Origin: Piper betle
Taxonomy: Eukaryota; Streptophyta; Magnoliopsida; Piperales; Piperaceae
DNA: 64,000 nt
Direction: 5' to 3'
Assembly (NCBI GenBank): GCA_033002965.1
Contig: JAURVB010006180.1
Location: forward strand, 62,001 to 126,000
Of the stretch, positions 1 through 11,200 are shown piece after piece (within the stretch, counting starts at the first letter, position 1; every line of letters begins with the position of its first letter). A program made the position numbers and the translations under genes. The notes below the pieces were generated by a model. It had not been told where the DNA came from. It saw only the letters and a program-made list of their open reading frames with translations, and did not search any database.

Positions 1-15
1 TTGTTTATTTAACAG

Positions 16-3000
16 GATATTTTCAATACATGACCTGCTTTTTGACTAGGTGGTTTATTCCGGTCAATGTAGTCATTGCTACCATAACAGGCTCCATTGT
101 CGGTTTAGTTGTTGCAACTATTGTCCGTCCACGATATCCTTACTTCAAATTCACCATCATACATATCGGAATTGGTGAGAAAAATTAAACTTCATGGCAG
201 GAATATTTTTCTTATTCAATAATGTGAAATTTTATGTCATTTTTAATAAAAAGAACAACTGATAGTTGAACTAACAAGGTAACTTTTTCTCCTTCTTCTT
301 CTTTAACTCTCTTCTCTCTCTCTCTCTCTCTCTGGGCAGTCTTTTCCCCCTTAAGTAAGAAATTATGGCTGTGTATAACATTAGCTTGTTGAATTTAATG
401 TTTTGAAAAGGGTGTAGCAAATTTGTGGTAAAGTTATATACTTTATGCTGATTATATGCTGACTTCTTTCATATTTTCTTCTAGGAAACATCGGAAATAT
501 TCCACTTGTCCTGATAGCAGCTTTATGTCGAGATAAGTCAAACCCCTTTGGAGATCCAGAGAAATGTAGCCAGGATGGCACTGCCTATTTATCTTTTGGA
601 CAATGGGTAGATACTTGCAAATTTTGAGTACAAACTGCAAATTACTAATGCTGCTTTGTGTCTGCGTTCTTACTGATGATTATGGCGGCCTTTGTGTTTT
701 CTTATTTTCATGTATTATTCTTCACCCCGTCTCAACTTGGGGTTGGGGACATGGATCCTTTTTGCACTCCAATCGGTTATATTATGCCATGTTTTAAGAT
801 CACAGATATTTACTTTCCTTTTTTGTGTTTAACGCTTAGTGTGGCTCTTCAGTGTAGTTTCTAGGTGACATAATTAAATATATGAAAACCAAGTCCTGTT
901 GAAAGTATCAGGTAGAACCAAGTCCTGACAACTAAAATAATACTTACTTCCGGTCGAGAAATATATGGTTTACTTTTAAAGATTGATTCAGAAATATATA
1001 CAAACTTAAGTATCCCTTTTTTGTGACAGTTTGACTAGTACTATTGTTTATATAAGCTTCTGGCTCCTGATAAATATAGCAAATTGTTTATAATGTGTTT
1101 TTTGAAATGCAGGTTGGTGCAGCTGTTCTGTATACTTATGTATTCCAGATGCTTGCCCCACCACCAGGAGGTTCGTATGATGTAACTGAGGAGCCTAAAC
1201 TCCCCATGAGGGTCATGCCAGTAGATGGCCCTCTCGAGCACCAAGTTCCTTTGCTTGCTTCTGGTGAACCTGTACCAGTAGATGCTGACTTAACCAACAG
1301 AGGAAAGGTAATGTGGTGATAAATCTTAATTAGACAGTTAAATTGGTTGTAATCCTTTTTGCCTGCTGACTCATCTGTGAATGAATGGTCTTAGGTGAGA
1401 CAGGTACTTTGATTTTTACCTTAGTTTAGCAATGCCTTCTGTTGATTGAATGCTGGGAATTGGTTGTCATCCACACTTTTGTTAATGGAATGACCTCCAT
1501 GGAGAGTATTTAATTTAACTATTTGTCATTATAATTTGAATAATGATTATTATGCTTTCATATTGAGGCAAACTAGATATATTTGTTCATAGCCAACTTG
1601 CAATGGAAGGCTGACTGTTCTCAACAACCATCTCATGATACATACCAATAATTTGTAGAATGTACGATGGTGATGATGTTAAAACTTCATCTTAGTAGTG
1701 TTGCTGTAATTTTGGAATATATTTGTAACAAAGTATTCATAGTATGGCATTTGAAATTGCTTTTGTTTACACTTCTGTCATTACATAGTCTGCCATGGGT
1801 ACTGCAACTTATGCTTAATTGTCTGTGATACAGATAGCTCGGCTTTTTGTTTATCTTTATGAGAAGTTGAAGCTTAAGCAAATCCTACAACCTGCTATTA
1901 TTGCATCTGTAAGTATACCTTTGCTTTGAGTTGCATTGATTCTATTTTTGAGAGATTGGAATTTTCCTTGATTCTAAAATCCGAAAGCCATTGATAATTT
2001 TGCGTTGATGTATGAAGTTCTCACAATTCATATCCATGAAACTGTAAGTGTCTAGCTTTTGTGGGAAATACTGCTAGACAATTTTCTTTGTTTGAAGTAG
2101 ATTATTAGTTGAGGTAGTGATGAGGGAGCATCTTGATGTAAGCGTATAATGGTAGTTTTCTATTTTAGGGAATTATCTGAAATTTTCGTTATTATTTTAA
2201 TTAGTGTTTTTATAGGCCATTTTGTATGGTCCCTTAGCAGTAAGCTATAATATTTAATGTTTAATCATTGTACAAGAAGCTTTGAGTTAATTAATGGTAT
2301 GAAACACATTGTACATGTTATAGTGCCTGAAGATTTTGCTTTCATTTGCACTATCTAATTTTACTATGGTTTCTTGTTGTCTATGAAACATCTTATAGGC
2401 GTTAATTTAAATGAATAAATTGTGGGATTATTGTTCTTATATGCGTGCTTCTATTTTCAATAGATTCTTGCAATGATTATTGGTGCTATACCATTTCTGA
2501 AGCGCATAATTTTCACAGATGATGCTCCATTATTTTTTTCACTGATAGCTGCATCATTCTTGGGTATGTATTTTACTGTCTTTAGAATTATTTGTTCATA
2601 TCATTTTAATTGTTCCTTCTAAACCCTTGCTATCAAAAAGAAGCAGAGAATGTTTTAGTAATTTGGTCATATATATTTTCTATAATTTCTTTGACAGTTG
2701 AGTTCTTATCCTTGAGAGCATTTCTTATCTTGCTAGTTGCTATTCATCTAATTGACAAGTCATGTTCTTCTCAGGGAAGCAATGATTCCGTGCATTTTGT
2801 TGGCATTGGGCGGAAATCTTGTTGATGGTAAATGGTTGTCTGTTTTATTGAAATAAGATTTCTTCGCCGGAGATGTTTAGGTTGTTTATTTTCTGAATTA
2901 GAGCGTCGTGAAGAGCTAATGTCTCAAGTTGCTTTTTGAATTCTGCATGCTTTACATTCTTTTGGCAGTTTTTAGTTTTTTGCTCATTTTTCCTGGCAAA

Positions 3001-3856
3001 TATTGGCAGTTTATTTGTACCATTCGTTTAAGGTTGCATTCTCTGTATGAATGTTTTCAATCATTATATGGTTTCTGCTTTAAGGATATATTAATATCTT
3101 CAAGCAAAACAATATCTATGTCTTCTCATCTTGGTGGTTGATTTGTTATAGGACCTGGGACTGGTAGTTCAAGACTTGGTCTGAAAACTATGGCTGCCAT
3201 TATTTTTGGGCGATTGGTTTTAGTTCCACTTGTTGGACTGGGCATTATAACGTTGGCTGACAAGCTAGGTTTCCTTCCAGAAGGAGACAAAATGTTTAAA
3301 TTTGTAGCCCTCCTCCAGCACACAATGCCCACATCTGTTCTTTCAGGTAAGGCTTGATCTTCGCTTTTATGTGTGCTTATAATTCCCCTTCCGTGTTTCT
3401 TGATGTGCATGCCATCCAAATGGTTAGTTACGTGAAGCAGAAGATTTTTGTCCACATAACATCTTTAGGTGTAAAGATTTAATTCTCCACAATTTCATCT
3501 TTTCTGTCATCTAAATTCCTCTGGGTGCTCCTAAGGAAGGATACTTATCTTTTTCAATTTTTGTTTGATTGATTCCTTTAACCGGTGATGTACTTGCAGT
3601 CATAGCAAACCAACTTTAGACAAATTGATGTCAAGAACTGACTTTGTACTTAAAAAATATACTAGTTTACCTCATAATTTGAGACTATGTTGGGGACTAG
3701 GTTTGAGTAAATACTAAAAGTCTATGATTGCCAGGTGCTGTCTCAAGTTTGCGAGGATGTGGGAAGGAGGCTGCTGCAGTCTTGTTCTGGGTTCACATAT
3801 TTGCCGTCTTCTCCATGGCAGGATGGATCGCGCTGCACCTTGCCATACTATTTTAG
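16..3856 (+). CDS. PILS: PIN-LIKES (PILS) auxin carrier, 5'-partial, apparent frameshift in exon 5
   Basis: Membrane transporter of the auxin efflux carrier/PILS family. Known members sit in the ER membrane and adjust intracellular auxin. Eight exons are visible: 16-174, 485-606, 1113-1307, 1834-1908, 2464-2563, 2775-2827, 3152-3346 and 3735-3856 (stop TAG). All introns are GT-AG. The product reads as about 339 residues. It shows hydrophobic helices, the GNIGNIPLVLIAALC segment, a polar central loop (LAPPPGG to about NRGK), and a conserved C-terminal half with GEAMIPCILLALGGN, LQHTMPTSVLSG and a final tryptophan-rich helix. The first exon begins mid-codon, so roughly 70-80 N-terminal residues lie upstream of the window. 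In exon 5 the T run at 2533-2539 has seven Ts. Eight Ts would give FFFTDSCIILG and join exon 6 in phase; as written the frame breaks. Family assignment is secure; the PILS subtype (PILS2/6/7-like) is not resolved. Confidence 0.93.
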
Positions 3857-5400
3857 AGTAAACAAATATGACCAATCGCAATTTCTGGGAGCACAGAATT
3901 CTACAATTCATTTATCCTTGTATCAATACCATCCTGTATGTACTGTAAATTATTCAATGACAAAAATAAATTAGAGAACAACCATGCAAATAAGGGCGCA
4001 TGTCTAGTCTACCTTCTTGCTGCAGGACTTGTTTCCATTTCTGGTGGTATCTCTGAGGAGTTATCTGGTGCCATTGCTGGTTACTATTTCCTGTGCAGTA
4101 GGCTAATTATTTAGCTTTGTATGTGTAATGCAGGTGAAACTGTATTCAAGCTGAATTCTTCTTCTTTCTTCTTCCACTTTATCTTGAATTGGGTTTCGAC
4201 TATGGATTTTATTAATGCTATTTTACGCAAAATGTAAACTCCTTTAAAGGTCAAATTATAGAAATATTCTTTCAACACATAAAAGTTCATATATTAAAAA
4301 AACTGAAAGTCTATATCCTTATTAACAACCTCGTAGAAAACGTTAAAATGCTTAAAAAACCATGTATCCTTACAAATAACCTCCATTTATGTGAATCATG
4401 TTCCTGGGGGCTTGGTCCGTAGGTTGCCTTTCGTAGGAGGTTTTGGGTTTGATTTTTGTCATGATTAAATTTTCAACTTTTGTCTTTATTTAAAAATAAA
4501 GAAGAAAAAAACTTTGGTTGATTTTTTTCTTTTTATCTATAGTTTTAAATACCTTGATGGAACCCTCTCTTTGTATCCAATGTATTTGTGTTCTGCCTTT
4601 AAATTCAACGCTCTTTAACAATGTTTTTAAAACCGCATCGGTGATCTTACTAGGTTTTCTACGGGTACACAAGATGGTTTGGTTTAACGGGATAGAATCA
4701 GGTTGAACCGAATTTAACATATTATACCAGATTAATTATTACTCTAATACATTAATAAGTTTAAAATGATTTACATTATAAAAAAACGTACTATAGCCTA
4801 TTCGTTTAGTGTCATGTACTTGTGTGTTATGTACTTGTGTAGCATTGACTTCAAGAGCGTGTTTTGTTTTTTAACTTGAAGCACCTTATTAGTCCTACAT
4901 CACTCCCAAAACCAACTCTTATCCTTCTCGTCTCTCTATATATACGCTCATTCGTATCTTTCTCAACTCACAAAAATACCAGGTAAAAACTAGTTTTTTA
5001 ATTTGAAGCACCCAATTAGTCCGGCATTCCTCCCAAAACCAACTCATGTCCTTCTCATCTCTATACACACTCACGCACACTCATCTCGTGAAAATTGGAA
5101 TACTTATAAAATATCTCTTTGCAGGGGAAAATCAAGTTAAAAAATTGGGAAAAATTCTAGTCAAATATACCGCATACCACGTACCACATGAAAATCCGAT
5201 ATAGTCATAATCACGGAAAATACCTTATCCACGTTTTTTACCCTCCACCTACACACATCCTTGTCTAATAACCTAAGTCAGATTATCTTCTAAATGATAA
5301 CTAATACTCAGCCTTATTTCATAAACGTGGTGCATATAACGGTTCTTAAAACCATAGGCCCATTAGACCAATTCGATCACCAAATTTAGATGGTGATGAC
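3857..5400. other. 3' flank of PILS and spacer before DPH1
   Basis: AT-rich spacer. The first ~280 bases probably hold the PILS 3' UTR. No coding exon is recognisable. The only clear structure is a pair of diverged direct repeats at 4866-4955 and 4993-5080. Confidence 0.6.
4866..5080. repeat. Diverged direct repeat pair, ~127-bp spacing
   Basis: Two copies share a T-rich start, TTGAAGCACC, ATTAGTCC, CTCCCAAAACCAACTC and CCTTCTC blocks. The copies are roughly 4866-4955 and 4993-5080. They look like an old local duplication in the DPH1 upstream spacer. Confidence 0.7.
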
Positions 5401-5407
5401 AACCTAG

Positions 5408-5473
5408 CCCATGGGCCCATCAGCATTTAGTATTAGGCCCATCACCAAATGCAACCTTTTTCCCATAACCCTA
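5408..5473 (+). promoter_or_regulatory. Site II / telo-box promoter elements of DPH1
   Basis: GCCCATGGGCCCAT at about 5408-5420, AGGCCCAT near 5435 and AACCCTA at about 5467-5473 lie 80-145 bases before the DPH1 start codon. TGGGCC/T (site II, TCP-bound) together with an AACCCTA telo-box is the usual promoter signature of plant housekeeping and translation-related genes, which fits a diphthamide enzyme. Confidence 0.6.
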
Positions 5474-5553
5474 CGTCGGTTCGTCTTCCCCGCTGACTCA
5501 ATCGCCGCCGCCGGACACCGCCGGACACCGCCGCCGCCCCGCGTGCTTGGCCG

Positions 5554-6878
5554 ATGGAGACGCTCAGAATCGTGCCGTCGGAGAGAGCGAGGCGGCCGCC
5601 GAAGCGTTTCTTCAAGAACCAAATCCCCGACTCCATCCTCGCCGACCCGGCCCTCAACGACGCCGTCGCCCTCCTCCCCTCCAACTACAGCTTCGAGGTC
5701 CACAAGTCCGTCTGGCGCATCGTCTCGGCCGGCGCGAAGCGCGTCGCCCTGCAGCTCCCCGAGGGCCTCCTCATGTACTCCCTCATCCTCTCCGATATCT
5801 TCACCCGCTTCGCCGGCGTCGACCAGTGCTTCGTCCTCGGCGACGTGACGTACGGGGCTTGCTGCGTCGATGATTACTCCGCCATTGCGCTAAAGGTCGA
5901 GTTTTTGATACATTACGGCCATAGCTGTCTGGTGCCGATCGATTACACCAAGATTCCTACTTTGTATGTTTTTGTGGAGATCAAATTCGATGTGCGGCAC
6001 TTGGTCGATACGATCAAGCAGAATTTTGCAGGAAAGACGATTGCTTTGGCAGGGACGATCCAGTTCTCCACTGCAATTCGAGCTGTGAAAGTTGAGCTAG
6101 ATGGTTGCGGGGTTGAAGTTATAGTTCCACAAGCAAAGCCTTTGTCTGCTGGAGAAGTCCTAGGTTGCACATCTCCAAAGATGCCCAAAGGTGCCGCCGA
6201 TGCCGTCGTCTTTGTTGCCGATGGGAGATTTCACTTGGAAGCTTTTATGATTGCCAATCCGGAGATCAGAGCTTTTCGGTACGATCCGTATCTCAAAGCT
6301 ATGTTCTTGGAGGAGTATGATCACGTTGGGATGAAAGATGCTCGAAGAAATGCCATAGTGAAGGCCAAGGAAGCCAAGACCTGGGGCATTGTGCTCGGGA
6401 CCTTGGGCCGGCAGGGGAACCCCAGAATTCTGGATAGGTTGCAGAAGAAGATGACAGAGAGAGGCCTTCTATGGTCGGTGATTTTGATGTCGGAATTGTC
6501 TCCGCAAAAGATTGCCTTGTTTGGGGACTCAATTGATGCGTGGGTGCAGATAGCTTGTCCTCGGCTTTCCATTGATTGGGGGAGGCATTTGGGAAGCCTC
6601 TTTTGACGCCCTTTGAAGCGGAGATTGCACTTGGGCTCATTCAAGGTTGGTGGGAGAAAGGCTTGGTTGGTAAGAATGCAGCAAAATCAGCTTCCTGTGG
6701 AACTCAGAATGGTGATTCTGGTTCAAAGTGTTGCAGTGGAAAAGCTAATGGGACTAGTTGTTCTGCAAAAGCATCAAACGATTATCCCATGGACTATTAT
6801 GCTCAGGATGGAGGAGAGTGGAACTGTGCTTACTCGAGGAAATCATCAACCAGAAAGGTTCATGGTGCTGCTTCATGA
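5554..6878 (+). CDS. DPH1: Diphthamide biosynthesis protein 1 (2-(3-amino-3-carboxypropyl)histidine synthase subunit 1), apparent frameshift
   Basis: Subunit of the cytosolic DPH1-DPH2 iron-sulfur enzyme that transfers the aminocarboxypropyl group of SAM to a histidine of elongation factor 2, the first step of diphthamide synthesis. It is intronless here. All three cluster-binding cysteine contexts are visible: GACCVDD (C103/C104), VLGCTSP (C205) and IACPRLSIDWG (C335). The open frame from ATG 5554 ends early at 6606 because the G run at 6578-6582 has five Gs. With six, IDWGEAFGKPLLTPFEAEIA continues in the next frame to TGA at 6878, giving about 441 residues, close to the usual length. The tail is Cys/Ser-rich (CCSGKANGTSCSA), as is common in plant DPH1. 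The 5' half is very GC-rich and the 3' half AT-richer. Confidence 0.94.
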
Positions 6879-8287
6879 ATTATACACTATCCTCTTTTGT
6901 AGTAAAGATCCCTTGTTAATTTGTACGACATTTTTGCAATAGCTTGAAGATTGTGAACTATAGTTTAAAAGGTAATGTTATCTTCTTATTTTGGAGCACA
7001 TTTGTGGGAAGACAGTGCCAAAACAAGATTTGAAGTCACTTTGTTGCTACAATTTTGTATGTATTAGACATATTTTCAGCAACTTGTACCTTGTGTCATG
7101 ATATAAAATCTTTAGGCAATATTTTTCACCTGTTTATGATTTCTTCAGTGATGTTAGAGTTGCCTCTACTTGAGTTATTTAATCTCTAAAGCTAATCCTT
7201 CTGTTTTTTATAATTTCGAGAAAAATTATTTAGAGTTCAACAGGTGGGAGATTTGCTTAACGGTGGACATTACCACATGAAGAGGAGAAACATCTTACAG
7301 GATATCAAATGTGTTCTCTGCAATCGTGGAGGCGAGACGACTGACGAGCATGATATTCATCTTCATCAAAATTGAGTTGTCTCTTGTAAATATCTGATAG
7401 ATTAAGTTACCTTAATGGCAGTGATAGGATCAACTCCTACTGCCTACTGGAAAATCTGTATTTTTTGGAGGTGATTGTATGAAGGTAACTAATATTGGGT
7501 CCTCTTTTATGTGGTTTAGCATGGTCATAAAATGTTAATGCCTACCCCTAATGTCCACAACCCACAATGAAAAAACTTGTGAAGCACTGTTAATCCCATG
7601 AACCCATTTCTCTAGGAGATTTTTTTTTCTATTCCTTTTTTGGTTTACACTTGTTGTAATAAGCCACTGGATAGAATGCATATACTGCGCTGAATGGTTT
7701 GATTTTAATGTATGTGTAAAATTAGCCAAAAATGAAGCGGCCAAAGGTAAACTTTAGAGCTTGGGGTTCATAAAAAATGTAGAATGCATAAAAAATTTTA
7801 ACAGTCAAAACTTTATTAAAAATAGTTATATTTAGTATGAATAATATGAAAAATAATAATTTAATGATTATATCTATAATTATAAAGTCTAATTACTTCC
7901 CAGTAATCAGTAATATATGAAATTATAAAGAAGCTCAATTTTCCGTTTTGGCGTACCCCCGTGGGTGCGTCCAAAAACTTTCTCCATCGGCGGCGGCCGG
8001 CGCTCTTCGTCTTGGCGGCCTCCCCACAACCCTTTCTTAGGTTTTCGTCTTCCTCCTCCCCTCCCCTTCTTCGTCCCCTCTTGCAATTCTCCCATTCCTA
8101 CACTTCCCCCTACCAAAAAGCTTCCATCTTTCTACTCCATTCCCTGCAAATTCGATCACCTCCAAGTTTGAGCTTGCGCCGCTCAGAATGGCCTTCCATT
8201 TGCTTCACTAGCTTTCTTTGTCATCGACAACACGCCCGACGCCCAATCTTGAGCTTCTTTGGTGGTTCTTGCCGCTGCAAGCTCGGC
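6879..8287. other. DPH1 3' flank and ABCB25 upstream region
   Basis: AT-rich spacer of about 1.4 kb. The first ~230 bases are a plausible DPH1 3' UTR. From about 7950 composition shifts to GC/CT-rich, consistent with the ABCB25 promoter and 5' UTR. An open frame runs through 7961-8287 ahead of the chosen ATG, but its sequence is low-complexity and not recognisable. No other gene seen. Confidence 0.5.
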
Positions 8288-11200
8288 ATGTATGCCGCTT
8301 CGAGTTGTTTCCGGGCCTGCGGCGCCTTCGGGGGTGCCGGGCTCAGAGCGTCGCGGGTTTCTTCTTGCTGGATTAGCTCCTTTTTGAGGCCGGGGGTGCC
8401 GATTTCTGTGGCTCGTGCTGGCAATGGGAGGAATGGGGTGTACACTCACGGTGCGGCCCATTGGGGTCGTCGTTCCGGGAGGAAAGGTGGATTCTTTGAG
8501 CATCTTAATGGCTTTCTCTCTGAACCTTCTGGACCGGCGCCGATGCGGGGAGGCGAATCTCATCGTGAATCTGTATGTTCCCATTGATTTTAACCTGGTT
8601 CAGTTTTGTCATGTTTCTGTTTATTTATGTTAATGTTAACTAACTTTTGTAGCTGGTAGTGTTAGCTTTAAGTAGAATTACACGTTCGTGTTCTTGGTCT
8701 GTCTTGTATGTTGGTGTAAAGGAATATAATCTGATGTTCGTTTTAGAGAGGGAGTATAATATTTGAGAGTATGTGTTAACGGGAGGTCCATCTGAAGGTT
8801 GTGATTTAGGCACACACACTTCAAAATGTAATCTTTTGCTGCCAGGATACCAGCTTTAAAATTCTACAATGTAATGTTTCGTCAATGTGTGATGCTTTCT
8901 CGTACCTGTACTTTTTCGTTACTATTCTCTTTTAGCTACTTTTGTTTGGTTTTTGAGCGAGCTCTTTGAAGTCAGCATAATTAATTGGACTAGTGTTCCA
9001 GAGAACTTGCATTAACCTAGTTGGAATATCGTGCTTTCTAACTAGTAGAAACTGCTTTTCAATTTTAGCTTCATTCTGTTTCAGAGAGGAGGAATGCCAA
9101 ATGCTTTGTAAAGAATAGTGCTTTTTCCAGAATGGATCTTTTTCATAAGATTAATGTACTTCTTTCAAAGTGTTTGTGGATTTTTAGTAGTTCCGTCCAA
9201 TAGAATGACAATGCATTAGAAGAGATGGGGCTATCTTTGAAATCTGTCAACAGCTTTGAAGTATATACTTCCACTTCACAGTTAATAAGGCGTTTGGTTG
9301 CGTGATTTTGGACTTACTTTATAGAAAAATAAAATATTCTAGAGATCACAAGTAAAATTGGTGTTTGGTGAAACATTAGAAAAATAAAAAAATGATATAG
9401 GCTCTTATACTGTTTCCATACAAACCGTGAGAAAAAAATTATATATACCCAAATTTTTTTTTCTCGTGATCGTTGCATTTCCTCTCCGTCTCTTCCCCAC
9501 ATCCTCCTTGATGCATCCCTCCCCTCCTCTTCCTGCCCTGCACCCTTCCCCTCTTCTTCCCTGCCCCTTACCCCTCCTCCCCGCCCCTATTTTTCTGCCT
9601 CCGACCTCTAACTACCAAACAATATCATTAGAATTTTTAAAAATAATCACATTTGTCAAACGTTATTTTATAAGCTTTGATACTTTTAATAATTCTAATA
9701 AATTAAAAATCATGATAAAATTTTCTACTGATTTTCATAAAATTTTCTATCACAACCAAACGCCCCGCCCTATAATGATTAAAAAAAAATGAATCATCAA
9801 GGCGCTCAGTTGAAAATAATGAGGAAAATAGAACTAGAATAACTATAAGTTCAACTCCTATTCAGCACGATAATATCATAGTGCCATTGCATTTTTGTAT
9901 TACTATTGGTTATGAAATTTCTTTTCTTCTGATTTATTGTAGATTTACTTTCTCCCATATGCATCGCAAATTCTTTGTTCTGTATCTAGGAGAGTGTTCT
10001 TGTTGTACTTGACTCATATATATTCTCATTTATCTTTTCATTTTACTAGAATTTATTGTACAGGGGAAGTAAATTTTACTCAACCTCATCAAATGATGTA
10101 GTGAATGCAAAGCAAACTGGAGGTGCTAGGCCATTTCATAATAATATTGCTAATAGAGAATTGCCGCAAGAGCAAATCGCAGACATGACAATCCTTCGAA
10201 CTCTTGCAAAATACTTGTGGCTGAAAGACAATATTGAGTTTCGTTTGAGAGTGCTTTTGGCATTGGGCCTTCTTGTAGGATCCAAGGTAAAATTTGGATA
10301 TATTCAAATGTTATTGTTAATTATTTTTGTTGATTCAGTTGATTTTGTTATACGAAATCAAATACCATGCTAGAAAGAACATTTTTGCCATTGTAATTGG
10401 TGAGGAACTTTGGAGCCATCAACGACTCCTGCGAAAATGTTTTAGCTTAGATTTTGCATTACTTTGGCTTGAGTGAGAGAAACAAGAGGCAGACTCCCAT
10501 TTGTGAAGAAGCATGAACTCACAGGTGACAGGGTGGGATGATCATTAAATTGCTAAGTTTTAGTAATTATTGAATATGAAAAAGGTTATACAAATAAAAT
10601 GGCAGTTGAGGAAATAAGAATATTAGGATGGATATTGGATAATGTAAAGAGCCCCTTTATCGAATATTGCACAGTAGAGCAACTGAAGAACATAGTTTGA
10701 ACATGTAAAAGGAGAGCCGCTTTTGTGGTCTTAAAGAAATATTATAAACAATTTACCATTGACTAAAAGGGGACATCGCCATAAACAAACTAGTCGATGC
10801 AATAAGAAATTTATGTACATGTGTGTACATTTGTTGATGTCATAATGATTTGGGATTGGGTGGATGCTGCCGACAATGATGATTGACACTAAGTTTGAAC
10901 TTAATTTCCTCCACATGATTGCTTATCTGCAGGTTCTAAACGTCCAAATACCTTTTCTGTTTAAGCTGGCTGTGGATCGGTTGTCGGCAATGGCATCTGA
11001 TGTTGCCATTGCATCGTCTACGATTGTTAACTCTCCCATTTTTGCTCTTACAATGAGCCCCATAGCTGTTCTGATTGGATATGGAATAGCGAGAGCGGGT
11101 GCATCAGCCTGCAATGGTAGAGTAGCTTTAAATATCTTTTGGGCTCTGTGTAACAAATTCTCAGTTTTTGTTGTTATTAGTGGATTTAATAGTAAGTTAG

